Positions 1 to 9,301 of a stretch of DNA of 64,000 nucleotides are shown one piece after another. The notes beneath the pieces were generated by a model. The model saw only the letters and a program-made list of their open reading frames with translations, was not told where the DNA came from and made no database searches. Each line of letters starts with the position of its first letter. Within the stretch, counting starts at the first letter, position 1. Origin of the DNA: Synechococcus sp. PCC 7336 (lineage in GTDB: Bacteria; Cyanobacteriota; Cyanobacteriia; Thermostichales; PCC-7336); NCBI RefSeq assembly GCF_000332275.1, contig NZ_CM001776.1, forward strand, positions 3,041,737 through 3,105,736. The letters run 5' to 3'. The translations under genes were made by a program, and so were the position numbers.

Positions 1-2
1 CG

Positions 3-68
3 GGTCGATATGTCTATAGCTGCCCCCTCAATCCGACTTTGGACTATGAATTGGTAGTGGAAGGCTAG
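3..68 (+). CDS. 3' end of an upstream gene (partial, unidentified)
   Basis: An open frame enters from the left edge and ends in TAG at 66-68. The visible tail reads GRYVYSCPLNPTLDYELV plus three residues. A terminator-like hairpin follows about 40 bases later, which fits the end of a plus-strand transcription unit. The fragment is too short to assign a family, and the frame could be fortuitous. Confidence 0.35.
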   Translation, partial: GRYVYSCPLNPTLDYELVVEG

Positions 69-107
69 ACATTCACTCAGCCAAAATAACCAGTTGCATT
101 GCGAACG

Positions 108-138
108 AGGGTCTCTTGCGTACATTGCGAGAGACCCT
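108..138 (+). terminator. Rho-independent-type hairpin upstream of glgX
   Basis: The left arm AGGGTCTCTTGCG (108-120) pairs with TGCGAGAGACCCT (126-138), using two G-U wobbles and a five-base loop. A short T run follows. It lies between the truncated upstream frame and glgX, so it probably ends the upstream transcript. Confidence 0.55.
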
Positions 139-229
139 TTAGGATCGACAGAATCCTACCAGCTAAGTGTCCACAAACGGTTGCGCTGTCTTTGAATATT
201 GTCTACATATTGTCTACCGACCTCTCCCC

Positions 230-2326
230 ATGCAACCGATCGCCTCAGATGGCCAAACCAGTCCCTTAGGAGCAAGCGTTTATCCCAATGGAGTCAACTT
301 CTGCATTTTTTCTCAACATGCCGAAGCTATAGAATTACTCCTCTTCGATCGCCCCGACGATCCTCACCCCAGCCAAACCATACGGCTCGATCCGAAAGCC
401 AACAATACCTATCATTACTGGCATATCTTCGTTCCCGGCATCGCCGCCGGACAGGTCTATGCTTACCGAGCCTACGGTCCTTTTGAACCCGAGCTCGGCC
501 ATCGGTTTGACAGTCAAAAAGTCTTGCTCGATCCCTATGCCAAAGCCATTGTGGGGCTCGATCGCTACAGCCGCGCCGCCGCCAGCCAGCCTGGAGATAA
601 TTGCCCCCAATCGCTACGAGGCGCGGTCGTCAACCCTAAAGACTACGACTGGGAAGGCGATCGCCATCCCCGCACCCCCTACTCCACCACAATCGTCTAT
701 GAAATGCACGTCGGGGGCTTTACCCGCACCCCCAACTCCGGGCTCCCCCCCGAACTGCGGGGGACCTTTGCCGGCCTCAAAGAGAAAATTCCCTATCTCA
801 AAAATCTGGGCATCACCGCTGTAGAACTCTTGCCCATCCATGCCTTCGACCCCGCCGATGCCCGACCGGGATTGGCGAACTACTGGGGCTACAGCACGAT
901 TGGTTTCTTTGCTCCTCAACCCCATTACAGCAGCGATCGCGATCCCCTCGGCCCCGTCAACGAATTTCGCGATCTGGTCAAGGCCCTTCACCGCGCTGGC
1001 ATTGAAGTGATTTTGGATGTGGTCTTCAACCACACCAGCGAAGGCGACAGTCGCGGCCCCACCCTTTCCTTTCGAGGGTTAGACAACCAGGTTTATTACA
1101 TTTTGGATCGAGATAATCCAGCCCACTACTGCGACTTTAGCGGCTGCGGTAACACCCTCAAGGGCAACCATCCGATTGTTATCAGGATGATTCTCGATTG
1201 CTTGCGTTACTGGGTGTTGGAAATGCATGTGGATGGATTTCGCTTCGATTTGGCCTCTGCTTTAGCCCGCGATATTTACGGTCACCCCATCGGTGCGAGG
1301 AGGGGGACATCGAGTCTGTTATGGGCGATCGAATCCGACCCGGTGTTGGCAGGGACCAAACTGATTGCCGAGGCTTGGGATGCGGCAGGGCTGTATAGCG
1401 TCGGTCAGTTTGTGGAATTGGCCGATTGGTTTGCGGAATGGAACGGTCCGTTTCGGGATGACGTGCGCCGGTTTGTCAAAGGGGATGCGGGCATGGTGCC
1501 GAGATTGGCCGATCGCATTCTGGGCAGCCCGGATATCTATGCCCGCGAGGATACCGATATCAACCGCAGTGTCAACTTCATCACCTGTCACGATGGCTTT
1601 ACCCTGCACGACTTGGTGGCTTACAACATCAAACACAACTCAGCCAACGGCGAAGACAACCGAGATGGGGCCAACGACAACTACAGTTGGAATTGCGGTG
1701 TAGAGGGGGAGACTGAAGACCCCCAGGTGAAAGCCTTACGGCTGCAGCAAATCAAAAATCTCCTCACGATTCTGTTTATGTCGCAGGGCACCCCGATGCT
1801 GTGGATGGGAGATGAGGTGAGTCGCACGCAGTGGGGGAATAACAATGCCTATTGCCAAGACAACGCGCTGAGTTGGTTTGATTGGGATGCGATCGAGCGC
1901 GAGTTCGATTTGTGGTGTTTTGTGCGGCGGCTGATTGACTTTACCCAAAGGCTGTCACTATTTTCCCAAGAAACCCGGTTGGAAGTGGCTTACGTGAGTC
2001 GAAACCCCCACCTGTGTTGGCACGGGGTGAAGTTGGGACAACCCGATTGGTCGGAGCAATCTCGCAGCTTGGCGTTTTCGCTGCGCCATCCCGAAGCCGA
2101 TGAATTTCTGCACGTCATCTTCAATGCGTTTTGGCAGCCCCTAGAGTTCGAGTTACCGCCTTTGGGGCACGGGGAGCGTTGGTATCGGCTCGTGGACACA
2201 GCCCTGCCCCTGCCGCAGACGTTTTGCGAGTTGGATGCGTCAGACCCCGTTAAGGCAGATACCTATCGAGTAGAGGGGCGATCGTCGGTGGTGCTCATGG
2301 TGGATGCCGAGGACAGCACGGGATGA
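230..2326 (+). CDS. glgX: Glycogen debranching enzyme (isoamylase type)
   Basis: GH13-family enzyme that hydrolyses alpha-1,6 branches of glycogen, in cytoplasmic glycogen breakdown. The 698-residue product has the family layout: an N-terminal CBM48-like domain (about 1-130, with the SPLGASVYPNGVNF motif), then the GH13 barrel. Barrel motifs are YWGYSTIGFFAP, VVFNHTSEG, the nucleophile region GFRFDLA (near residue 333), the acid/base region LIAEAWD (near 381) and the transition-state region ITCHDGF (near 453). I chose the ATG at 230 because family similarity begins there. The frame is open upstream to a GTG at 167, but the extra residues look unrelated. It is a stand-alone plus-strand gene preceded by a hairpin. 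Length and motifs are normal for a cyanobacterial GlgX. Confidence 0.95.
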   Translation: MQPIASDGQTSPLGASVYPNGVNFCIFSQHAEAIELLLFDRPDDPHPSQTIRLDPKANNTYHYWHIFVPGIAAGQVYAYRAYGPFEPELGHRFDSQKVLLDPYAKAIVGLDRYSRAAASQPGDNCPQSLRGAVVNPKDYDWEGDRHPRTPYSTTIVYEMHVGGFTRTPNSGLPPELRGTFAGLKEKIPYLKNLGITAVELLPIHAFDPADARPGLANYWGYSTIGFFAPQPHYSSDRDPLGPVNEFRDLVKALHRAGIEVILDVVFNHTSEGDSRGPTLSFRGLDNQVYYILDRDNPAHYCDFSGCGNTLKGNHPIVIRMILDCLRYWVLEMHVDGFRFDLASALARDIYGHPIGARRGTSSLLWAIESDPVLAGTKLIAEAWDAAGLYSVGQFVELADWFAEWNGPFRDDVRRFVKGDAGMVPRLADRILGSPDIYAREDTDINRSVNFITCHDGFTLHDLVAYNIKHNSANGEDNRDGANDNYSWNCGVEGETEDPQVKALRLQQIKNLLTILFMSQGTPMLWMGDEVSRTQWGNNNAYCQDNALSWFDWDAIEREFDLWCFVRRLIDFTQRLSLFSQETRLEVAYVSRNPHLCWHGVKLGQPDWSEQSRSLAFSLRHPEADEFLHVIFNAFWQPLEFELPPLGHGERWYRLVDTALPLPQTFCELDASDPVKADTYRVEGRSSVVLMVDAEDSTG

Positions 2327-2391
2327 TTCTGCAACGGGCAAGGACAAAGACGATAGGATTGTAAAGATCTTTCCTCGAGTCTGTCGCGGTC

Positions 2392-4206
2392 ATGACCGAC
2401 GTTCCCGTCTCCCGTATCCGCAATTTTTCCATCATCGCCCACATCGATCACGGCAAATCCACCCTGGCCGATCGCCTCCTGCTGGCCACAGAGGCCATCT
2501 CCGAACGGGATATGAAAGACCAGTTTCTCGACACGATGGACATCGAGCGAGAGCGGGGCATCACCATCAAGCTGCAGGCTGCTCGCTTGAACTACACTGC
2601 CAAAGATGGTCGAGACTACATTCTCAATCTGATCGATACCCCCGGTCACGTGGACTTCACCTACGAAGTGTCGCGATCGCTGGCCGCCTGCGAAGGAGCC
2701 CTCCTCGTTGTCGATGCCTCGCAAGGGGTGGAGGCCCAGACGCTCGCGAACGTGTATTTGGCGATCGAAAACGACCTAGAAATTATCCCCGTCCTCAACA
2801 AGATCGATCTCCCCGGCGCAGACCCCGATCGCGTCATCGCTGAAATTGAAGAAATTGTCGGCCTCGACTGCACCGACGCCATTTACGCCTCCGCCAAAGA
2901 AGGCATTGGCATTGACGAGATCTTAGAGGCGATCGTCAAACGCATCCCGCCCCCCCAAGACACCGTCAACGACGCGCTCCAAGCCCTCATCTTCGATAGC
3001 TACTACGATCCCTATCGCGGCGTCATCGTCTATTTCCGAGTCATGGCCGGGGTGCTCGACGCCAAAGAAAAAGTCCATTTCATGGCCTCCGGTCGCGATT
3101 TCGAGTTAGACGAATTGGGTGTTCTCACCCCAAAGGAGAAACAAGTTGGCGATCTGCACGCCGGAGAAGTGGGCTACCTCAGCGCCGCCATCAAGACCGT
3201 CGAAGATGCCCGCGTCGGCGATACCATCACCCTGGCGACTGCTAAAGCCTCCAAGCCCCTACCGGGCTACGTTGAAGCCAAGCCAATGGTATTCTGCGGC
3301 CTGTTTCCCACCTCCACCGACCAATTTCCCGAATTGCGGGAAGCCCTCGAAAAACTCAAGCTCAACGACGCCGCCCTGCAATACGAACCGGAAACCTCGG
3401 GAGCAATGGGCTTTGGCTTCCGTTGCGGTTTCCTCGGCCTGCTCCATATGGAAATCGTGCAGGAGCGTCTGGAGCGGGAGTACGATCTGGACTTGATCGT
3501 CACCGCCCCGTCAGTCATCTATCGAGTCACCCTCAACGACGAATCGGTGGTCGAAATCGACAACCCCACCCAACTGCCTGCCCCCAACGAACGACTCAAA
3601 ATTGAAGAGCCAATCGTGAAAGTAGAAATCATCATCCCCGAAGAGTTTGTGGGGGCGATGATGGAGTTGTGCGAAACGCGGCGCGGCGAGTTTAAAGATA
3701 TGCGCTATTTGGCTCAGGGCCGCACCACTCTGGTGTATGAATTGCCGCTGGCGGAAGTGGTGACCGACTTTTTCGATCGGCTCAAATCGCGATCGCGCGG
3801 CTACGCCAGCATGGACTATCACCTGCACGGCTACCAAGAGGACAAGCTCGTCCGCCTCGACGTGCTGATTAACGGCGAGATTGTCGATGCCCTCTCCTGC
3901 ATCGTCCACACCGATAAAGCCTATTACGTCGGTAAAGCCTTAGTGAGCAAACTGCGGGAACTGATTCCCCGCCATCAGTTTGTCGTCCCCATCCAAGCGG
4001 CGATCGGTTCCAAGATCGTCGCCCGCGAGACGATTCCAGCTCTGCGCAAGAACGTGTTGGCCAAGTGTTACGGCGGCGATGTCTCTCGCAAGCGCAAGCT
4101 ACTGGAGAAGCAGAAAGCGGGTAAAAAGCGGATGAAATCGGTGGGCACGGTGGACGTTCCCCAATCGGCATTCATGGCCATTTTGTCGTTGGACGACTCG
4201 AAGTAA
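2392..4206 (+). CDS. lepA: Elongation factor 4 (LepA), ribosome back-translocating GTPase
   Basis: Translational GTPase of the EF-G class that binds the ribosome and helps elongation or initiation under stress. It has 604 residues, the usual length. The GTPase domain starts at once: the P-loop region [15 protein letters not shown] (residues 17-31), the effector region [15 protein letters not shown] (switch II) and NKIDLP (guanine specificity). Domains II, III and V and the LepA-specific C-terminus, ending in a basic [16 protein letters not shown] tail, follow in order. The gene lies 65 bases after glgX on the same strand, so read-through is possible, but there is no functional link. No frameshift or odd composition is seen. 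Confidence 0.98.
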   Translation: MTDVPVSRIRNFSIIAHIDHGKSTLADRLLLATEAISERDMKDQFLDTMDIERERGITIKLQAARLNYTAKDGRDYILNLIDTPGHVDFTYEVSRSLAACEGALLVVDASQGVEAQTLANVYLAIENDLEIIPVLNKIDLPGADPDRVIAEIEEIVGLDCTDAIYASAKEGIGIDEILEAIVKRIPPPQDTVNDALQALIFDSYYDPYRGVIVYFRVMAGVLDAKEKVHFMASGRDFELDELGVLTPKEKQVGDLHAGEVGYLSAAIKTVEDARVGDTITLATAKASKPLPGYVEAKPMVFCGLFPTSTDQFPELREALEKLKLNDAALQYEPETSGAMGFGFRCGFLGLLHMEIVQERLEREYDLDLIVTAPSVIYRVTLNDESVVEIDNPTQLPAPNERLKIEEPIVKVEIIIPEEFVGAMMELCETRRGEFKDMRYLAQGRTTLVYELPLAEVVTDFFDRLKSRSRGYASMDYHLHGYQEDKLVRLDVLINGEIVDALSCIVHTDKAYYVGKALVSKLRELIPRHQFVVPIQAAIGSKIVARETIPALRKNVLAKCYGGDVSRKRKLLEKQKAGKKRMKSVGTVDVPQSAFMAILSLDDSK

Positions 4207-4221
4207 ATCCCCAACATCGCC

Positions 4222-4821
4222 TTAGAGGCGGCGCTCCATCAGTGGATTGCCCCGTTCGACAGCGCCGTTTTTCTTGAATCCTTGCCGACCGTAGATCCCC
4301 TCTAAAGTACTCCGACCCATACCTGGTGCTTCTGGGTCGACCCCCAATTTGGCTTTACGGTAACCTTGCTGTTGACCAGCCGAGGTAGCAGCAGAAATCA
4401 GAGATTTAGAAACGCCCTGTTGCCGATGGCCGGGGTCTACCCGGAGAGAGGCGATTTCCATTTTTTGGGTCTCTGCCGAACCTTTAATTTTGACTCGTCC
4501 AACTTGTTGTTTGGTATCGCTGGAGATGGCTGCAATCTCTTGATAGCCATTGTCACTCGGTTTAGGGGAAGCGATGCTGTATTGTCTCGGGCCTGTGTCT
4601 TGCTGGGCTCGGACAGGGGTTGTTTGGGGAGATTGTAGCGGTACTTGCGATTGTAGCGGTATTTGCGTTAGATCCATGCGGGTGCGAGAGGTTGGCGGAG
4701 GGACGCTCGCGGTCGATCTCTCTGGCTCGCGATGGGTCGCTGTTCGCTGGAAAATACTCTGGGTGAGTGGAGATGGACGCTCCAGTCGATTGGGGTTGCG
4801 GGTGGCCTTCTGATGGGGCAT
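4222..4821 (-). CDS. Candidate eCIS cargo with C-terminal GNAT acetyltransferase domain
   Basis: A 199-residue protein in two parts. Residues 1-95 are Pro/Gln/Ser/Thr-rich and look disordered; they contain DLTQIPLQ at 50-57, a motif shared with the neighbouring candidate cargos. Residues about 100-195 resemble a GNAT N-acetyltransferase, with the acetyl-CoA-binding segment LRVDPGHRQQGVSKSL and a later IYGRQGFKKNG. I chose the ATG at 4821 over an upstream alternative because an AGGA box precedes it and the product then begins MPHQ, as does the adjacent DUF4157 protein. The stop lies 15 bases from the lepA stop (convergent genes). Inference: an effector loaded by N-terminal signal into a contractile injection system and acetylating an unknown target. 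It could also be an intracellular acetyltransferase with a borrowed leader. Confidence 0.7.
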   Translation of the reverse strand: MPHQKATRNPNRLERPSPLTQSIFQRTATHREPERSTASVPPPTSRTRMDLTQIPLQSQVPLQSPQTTPVRAQQDTGPRQYSIASPKPSDNGYQEIAAISSDTKQQVGRVKIKGSAETQKMEIASLRVDPGHRQQGVSKSLISAATSAGQQQGYRKAKLGVDPEAPGMGRSTLEGIYGRQGFKKNGAVERGNPLMERRL

Positions 4822-4898
4822 GGGTGCTGTCCTGCCAGTGGAACGCAAAGCCTATGCAAGGGTAGTGATGGAATGATTGCGACAGGTCGATTGGACTG

Positions 4899-5480
4899 CT
4901 AGGTCCGAGCGGCTTTGAGGCCCAAACGATCGGCTTCCCGCTCTAGGGCAGGGTTATCATTCAGCGGCAAGCCGTTAATCTGGGATGTGGGTTTGACGCG
5001 GCCTCGGCGCTGTTGCACGACATGGGCGAGTTCGTGACCGAGGAGGGCTTGCCCCGAAGAGGTTTGAGGTTTGAATTGGCCGGGGGCAAAGTGAATTTGA
5101 TTGCCTTGAGTGTAGGCGATCGCATTGAGCGATTTAGCTTGCGGTCCTTCATGGACTTTGACATCCGCAAAGCTGGTGTTGAAAGATTTTTCCATCTTGG
5201 TGCGGAGCGAAGCGGGAATCGATTGACCGCTAGTGCCACTGGGAGGTGGGGACAAACGATTCTGGTGAGCTGATGTTACTGCCTGAATAGGCTGACGCTT
5301 GATATGGGCAGCGGGAGGCATCAGCGGCACCTGGGTGAGGTCTGCCTGAAAGCTGGATGCTCTGGCGGGGATGGGGTTGAGAGAGTCAGTTGTTCGAACA
5401 GAGGTTCGGGGGAACAGTTCTCGATTCGATCGCGATTGTCTGGGGGGTCGCTCGGGCTGGTTTACTCGCTGGTGCGGCAT
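4899..5480 (-). CDS. DUF4157 protein of the eCIS cargo type
   Basis: A 193-residue protein. The N-terminal 80 residues are disordered and Pro/Arg-rich, with DLTQVPLM at 47-54. This is followed by a DUF4157 domain: [21 protein letters not shown], then the zinc-peptidase-like helix [10 protein letters not shown] and the downstream acidic motif [12 protein letters not shown]4157 is a known marker of eCIS-associated proteins and often precedes a toxin domain; here nothing follows it. The ATG at 5480 has a GGGGAGG box upstream and gives the same MPHQ start as the GNAT cargo 78 bases downstream, so the two probably form an operon with paralogous leaders. The HExxH motif hints at metal binding; whether it is catalytic is not known. 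Confidence 0.85.
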   Translation of the reverse strand: MPHQRVNQPERPPRQSRSNRELFPRTSVRTTDSLNPIPARASSFQADLTQVPLMPPAAHIKRQPIQAVTSAHQNRLSPPPSGTSGQSIPASLRTKMEKSFNTSFADVKVHEGPQAKSLNAIAYTQGNQIHFAPGQFKPQTSSGQALLGHELAHVVQQRRGRVKPTSQINGLPLNDNPALEREADRLGLKAART

Positions 5481-5681
5481 TGTCGCTGCCTCCCCATTTA
5501 GCTTCAATATCTTACTCTTATTATTGCGGGCAACCCAGTGTGTTGCATAGCATTCGCTCTCCGTCAGCCCGCCAAACTAAGCTCCTCCCGTCAGGATCTG
5601 CATCTTTGTCAATCATCACAAAATCCTCCTGTCGTGCATATCCTAAAACCTCAGTTTCACACGGCTCAAATCAGCCTAGGG

Positions 5682-6242
5682 CTAAAATAATTGGCTAATT
5701 AATATGCTAAATTCTGGCAAGATGGGGCTGGTCAGGTCATCATCTGCGTGCAGGGAAAGGACTAATTTTAAGATACCGCGATCGCGACGATAGACTTCTA
5801 CTTTTTGCTGTTTGCGATCGGCGATCCAATATTCCAGAACACCATAACTCGAATATAGCTTCAGCTTCACTTCCCTATCTCGTCGCTCATTTTTCTCGCC
5901 GGGGGACAAGATTTCTACGACTAGTTCTGGAGCCGCAATGAGATGGCCAGCCTTATCGAGCATGCTTGCAAGTCGCTCGTGGCTAGCCCAAACCACATCT
6001 GGAATAACGCTATCTGCCTCTGAGAAGACTAGGCCGGGGTTCACAGCTGCTTCGCCTAAGCCACTCTGTATCGACCAGCCCTCTAGGGCCATACCAATCC
6101 TGACGGAGACGTTTTGGTGTTTCCAGTGGGGAGCCCTGGTCACAAACAATTCTCCATCAATAACTTCGTAGCGTCGTCCGTCGTCTGGTAATAGTTCGAG
6201 ATCGGTAACTGTCCAGCGGACATCCGTACTGGAAGTGGTCAT
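5682..6242 (-). CDS. Uma2 family protein (DUF820, PD-(D/E)XK nuclease fold)
   Basis: A 186-residue member of the Uma2/DUF820 family, greatly expanded in cyanobacteria. Recognised by LELLPDDGRRYEVIDGELF near the start, IPDVVWAS in the middle and APELVVEILSPGEKNERRD with a following K-x-K-L-Y, the putative catalytic core of the restriction-endonuclease fold. EYWIADRKQQKVEVYRR closes the core. I used the ATG at 6242; the frame extends only to a TTG codon upstream. The biological role of Uma2 proteins is unsettled. The gene splits the cargo cluster and is probably not part of it. Confidence 0.9.
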   Translation of the reverse strand: MTTSSTDVRWTVTDLELLPDDGRRYEVIDGELFVTRAPHWKHQNVSVRIGMALEGWSIQSGLGEAAVNPGLVFSEADSVIPDVVWASHERLASMLDKAGHLIAAPELVVEILSPGEKNERRDREVKLKLYSSYGVLEYWIADRKQQKVEVYRRDRGILKLVLSLHADDDLTSPILPEFSILISQLF

Positions 6243-6694
6243 GGCTGTAGTGTCTCGAGGTATCAACCCAGTACAAGGCTAGCGCAGATTGATTGATTGG
6301 GTGGATGCGATCGCACTACATGTCAGAGTTCCATCAACAGTATGGGTCAGTTATCCCGGCGTTTAAAATCGGCAAGTTACGAGAGGATGGCAGACTCCGC
6401 CAGCGCCGTTCTCAGTATCCCGTTGCTAAAACCTGCGCAGCGGTCGAGATTACGCCTGGGAATAATGGAGATAGAATCGCTTGATGCCCCTGATAGAACT
6501 GCCCTTCATAAAACCCATCCACCCATTGCAGTACGGTGACCTGCTGGGCCATTGGATCGAACATCTAATAGAACGAAATAGCTCTGGGTAAGGCTCTATG
6601 GTGATAGTTTAGTCTATAGCCATGATGTCAATGTCACTTTAAACGAAGACCTTTCCCTTAGAAAACAGCTTGAGCATTTACCAGAGTGAGAGCT
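6243..6694. other. Intergenic region between divergent genes, no gene recognised
   Basis: This stretch separates the divergently read Uma2 gene and the nuclease cargo gene. Short open frames exist here (for example 6293-6484), but they show no family motif and no ribosome-binding site. It presumably holds the promoters of both flanking genes; I could not pick out a convincing -35/-10 pair. Confidence 0.4.
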
Positions 6695-7417
6695 ATGGAG
6701 CGACTTGAAGCCAATCGAAAAGCATATCGAGCACAGAATGGTGCCAAACGTAGTCAAGGAAGGTTCCGTCATCTTGCGGTTCTAACGTCACCAGAGCCAG
6801 AGGGTAGATCTTCAGTAGCCCCGACATCATGTTGGAACGGCAACTTTGTTGACGTTCCCGTACATGGAAATAATATTCAGCCAATTCAGCCCAAAGTGAC
6901 TGTTGGTGCGATCGAAGAACGTCAGACACAGTTTGATATCCACAGCAATCAGCAGAGAGAACGAGACAGTAGCATAGACGTCAGCGAGGCAAAGATCCAT
7001 AGCGATATGCAGACAGACGTGATGAGTTGTGCAATCCAAATGTCTTCGGAGTCGGAGTACGAGCCCTCAGAAGATGACGCTCCCAGCGGCTATATGGATC
7101 CATCCGACTATTACGATGAGTTCGGTGGCAGCAATCACAGCAATCTAGATAGAAAGGTCTGGGTAACGCGAGACTCTACATACAACTCGCCAGCACTGTG
7201 GTGGCAGAATCCGCATGAGGAAACAATCCTTAAGCTTAAAGGAACTCGTTCGAAAGATATCATTGCGCTGGGGGGAGACGATACTGGCTATACTTGGCAC
7301 CACTGCACTGACTATGCGTCAGGTAAATGTACAATGCAGCAAGTACCCACTACTGAACATGGCAGTTGGGGTCATGTAGGCGGCGCACGATATGCTGGCT
7401 ATGGCGAAGATGGATGA
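6695..7417 (+). CDS. Candidate eCIS cargo with C-terminal WHH-type HNH nuclease
   Basis: A 240-residue protein. The N-terminal 130 residues are polar and low in complexity. They contain NFVDVPVH (about 50-57) followed by IQPIQPK, a looser match to the D-x-x-x-[IV]-P-[VL]-[QH] leader motif of its neighbours. The C-terminal 75 residues read KDIIALGG...GYTWHHCTDY...TMQQVP...HGSWGHVGG. This is the signature of the WHH branch of the HNH/Endo VII nucleases found at the tips of bacterial polymorphic toxins. In most members the motif is WHHH or WHHQ; here a Cys follows the His pair. It is the only cargo candidate read on the plus strand, and no immunity gene follows it. I used the ATG at 6695; a GTG lies nine bases upstream. 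Confidence 0.7.
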   Translation: MERLEANRKAYRAQNGAKRSQGRFRHLAVLTSPEPEGRSSVAPTSCWNGNFVDVPVHGNNIQPIQPKVTVGAIEERQTQFDIHSNQQRERDSSIDVSEAKIHSDMQTDVMSCAIQMSSESEYEPSEDDAPSGYMDPSDYYDEFGGSNHSNLDRKVWVTRDSTYNSPALWWQNPHEETILKLKGTRSKDIIALGGDDTGYTWHHCTDYASGKCTMQQVPTTEHGSWGHVGGARYAGYGEDG

Positions 7418-7434
7418 GGTAGAGCTGCTGACAA

Positions 7435-7554
7435 CAAGTCCCCAGAATGGGGGATTTAGGGGGCGAATGCAGTGGTTAACAGCGTTAATGAGAGGGACTA
7501 AAAGGTGCCCCATTAAAACTACAGGTTTCTGACTAAATTCGGTTTATAACCAGG
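7435..7554. repeat. Dispersed repeat, copy 1 (about 120 bp)
   Basis: This segment closely matches 15715-15836 throughout: a G-rich block containing GGGGGATTTAGGGGGCGAAT, then GAGAGGGACTAA, CAAAACTAC or TAAAACTAC, and CGGTTTAT near the end. The first block can fold on itself through CCCC/GGGG pairing. Similar 'CCCCCAGAATGGGGGATTTAGGGGGC' elements are widespread between cyanobacterial genes. It sits between the convergent 3' ends of two cargo genes. Confidence 0.8.
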
Positions 7555-8524
7555 GAGGATTGGTAAAGTAAATGGTTGGCTTAGGTCTACGCAAACTTAC
7601 TATATGAGTGACGAGATCGTCCAGATTCATCTCTACAACCGTAGGATGTGGCCACAAGGTGAGTATCTTTTGTTGCCCGTCTTTCATGCCAAGGGAGAGC
7701 GCTGTGTGGTCGAGCCAGCGATTGAAAAAGACAACACAACCGCTTGGAATTTCCCCCTCTGTCCACTTTTGTTGCGTTGAGACTCCCAACTCGGGCTCGA
7801 TGACTTGGCAGAACCCTTGAAATGCATAGTTTAAAGCGTTTTTCTGATGAGTTTTCATCTGCAGTATTGGTATGCTTCCAAAACCGCCATACCTTATCGC
7901 TAGAGGCGTGGCTGTAGTAGTTAATATTTTGTTGTATACAGTCTTCGCCTTTTGACTTGCCAGCTTGAACAGAGTCTGCAAATATTCTCGATCGATCGCT
8001 CCAGCTCGATAGGCCACATAAAACACGAATTCCCAGCAACTCATGATCGCTGCCTCTCCGGGATCCACATCTTTAAACACTAACTTTAGAAAGTCGTTAG
8101 ACTCTGCCGTTCCTTGACAAATTTGCAATAACACTGTGGCCAATTCCGCCAGATCGGTTGGGAGAAATCCTTGCCATTGGAGCTTCCCAGTCAGCGTGCC
8201 CCCGGCTGCTTCCAACTTTTCGACCGCTTCCCCCTCGATCGCCTCAATCGGTTTTTCCTCCATGCGCTGCACCGCCTGGAGCGAAGGAGTCTCTTCTTCT
8301 AGCGTGCTATCCTGTGCTGCAATCGGCTGCACAGACTGCTGCACAGGGATTTTCGTCATGTCGAGGTTAAAGCGAGGTAGCCCGACTTGCGCTGATGACT
8401 CGCCCCGCTTTTTGTTAGCTGCTTCTAGGCTAGAGCGCAGGGCAGCCTGCTGGAAGAAGCGCCCCTTCTCGTGCGAATCGTTGTGTCTATGGGCATCAGC
8501 TACCGCTACTCGTTTCTGGCTCAT
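7544..8524 (-). CDS. Candidate eCIS cargo with Cys/His papain-like (NlpC/P60-like) domain
   Basis: A 326-residue protein. The basic, disordered leader contains NLDMTKIPVQ (55-62 for the core DMTKIPVQ), the best match to the leader motif of neighbouring cargos. An acidic linker (about 75-115) follows. In the C-terminal domain MSCWEFVFYVAYRAGAI supplies a Cys at a helix start, and IPSGCVVFFNRWLDHTALSLG supplies a His on a strand. This C...H order and spacing is that of NlpC/P60 and papain-like peptidases or amidases, including toxin-associated versions with a CWE motif. Inference: an injected peptidase, amidase or acyltransferase. No immunity gene sits beside it. The start is the first ATG; the ribosome-binding site is weak. 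Confidence 0.65.
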   Translation of the reverse strand: MSQKRVAVADAHRHNDSHEKGRFFQQAALRSSLEAANKKRGESSAQVGLPRFNLDMTKIPVQQSVQPIAAQDSTLEEETPSLQAVQRMEEKPIEAIEGEAVEKLEAAGGTLTGKLQWQGFLPTDLAELATVLLQICQGTAESNDFLKLVFKDVDPGEAAIMSCWEFVFYVAYRAGAIDREYLQTLFKLASQKAKTVYNKILTTTATPLAIRYGGFGSIPILQMKTHQKNALNYAFQGFCQVIEPELGVSTQQKWTEGEIPSGCVVFFNRWLDHTALSLGMKDGQQKILTLWPHPTVVEMNLDDLVTHIVSLRRPKPTIYFTNPPWL

Positions 8525-8613
8525 GGCGCTTTACTGTTAGTCCGCTAAACATTTTCCCTAGGGGGTGGGAAATTTGTTTGCAGCCGTTCTTTTGGCTCTA
8601 TCTGCCGCTCGCA

Positions 8614-9207
8614 CTAATGGGCAGAATTCGCGATTGAGGCACTTGAACTACGCTTGATGCGATTCATGGCTTGTGTCAATTTTTGAGCAAAGGCTGTCTC
8701 TGCTGCCTTGCTGTACGCCAACAAAACATGGAATGGGATGGGCTGCTCTTCTCCTGCTGCTGTCTCACTTCTCCGTTCTTTCCATTCTTCACAGGCTGCG
8801 ATCGCGATACTCAGAAAAATTTCAAAACTGCGACTATCCTCCTCACCTAAAAGAAGTTCTGCCCGATCGACTATTAACAGATATGCATTGCCTTCATTCC
8901 ACCGCAAATCGGTGATGCACTCATCAAATGAATTCCAGTTGCCGCCGAAATAGTTGGGAAACTTTAGGGCTGTGGCAACGGCGTTAAAAAATCCAACTTT
9001 TGTTTGGCTCTCTGCTCCTTGTATCTTCACAATGACAGCGTTCCCTTGCTGCTCTGAAAGATTTCTTTGCATTTCGTCTATCTCGACCGGTTCGATTTGA
9101 GCAACGTGGAGCGCGTCTGACTCAGGGTCAAATAGAGCCTCCCAAAACTCTGGATCTTCTGAAATTTTGTCTCGATGCTTCCAGGTTTTCATAATAGCAA
9201 ATTCCAT
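8614..9207 (-). CDS. Barstar-family ribonuclease inhibitor, probable immunity protein
   Basis: A product of about 197 residues whose centre reads ALKFPNYFGGNWNSFDECITDLRW, close to the barstar core pattern FPxYFGxNWDALxDxLxDL. A hydrophobic strand LLIVDRAELLL and a C-terminal helix fit the alpha/beta fold. Barstars bind and block barnase-type RNases in the cytoplasm. Unlike its neighbours it lacks the disordered leader and the IP[LV]Q-type motif, consistent with a protein kept inside the cell. It follows the gene at 9302-9940 on the same strand with a gap of about 95 bases, the usual toxin-then-immunity order. ATG at 9207 assumed; another ATG lies 15 bases downstream and a GTG nine upstream. 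Confidence 0.8.
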   Translation of the reverse strand: MEFAIMKTWKHRDKISEDPEFWEALFDPESDALHVAQIEPVEIDEMQRNLSEQQGNAVIVKIQGAESQTKVGFFNAVATALKFPNYFGGNWNSFDECITDLRWNEGNAYLLIVDRAELLLGEEDSRSFEIFLSIAIAACEEWKERRSETAAGEEQPIPFHVLLAYSKAAETAFAQKLTQAMNRIKRSSSASIANSAH

Positions 9208-9301
9208 AAGATTCACTAGATAAAAGAGACTAGTCCAAGCAAGCTCTTTGTGGATGATGACTTGGCGCTACACTTGCCAGATTAAATCTCAATCGCTTGA
9301 T

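Noticed and set aside
4899-5480. Metallopeptidase toxin
   Set aside because: HELAH is present, but it belongs to the DUF4157 pattern, which is a marker domain of eCIS-associated proteins. No separate toxin domain follows and catalytic activity is not established.
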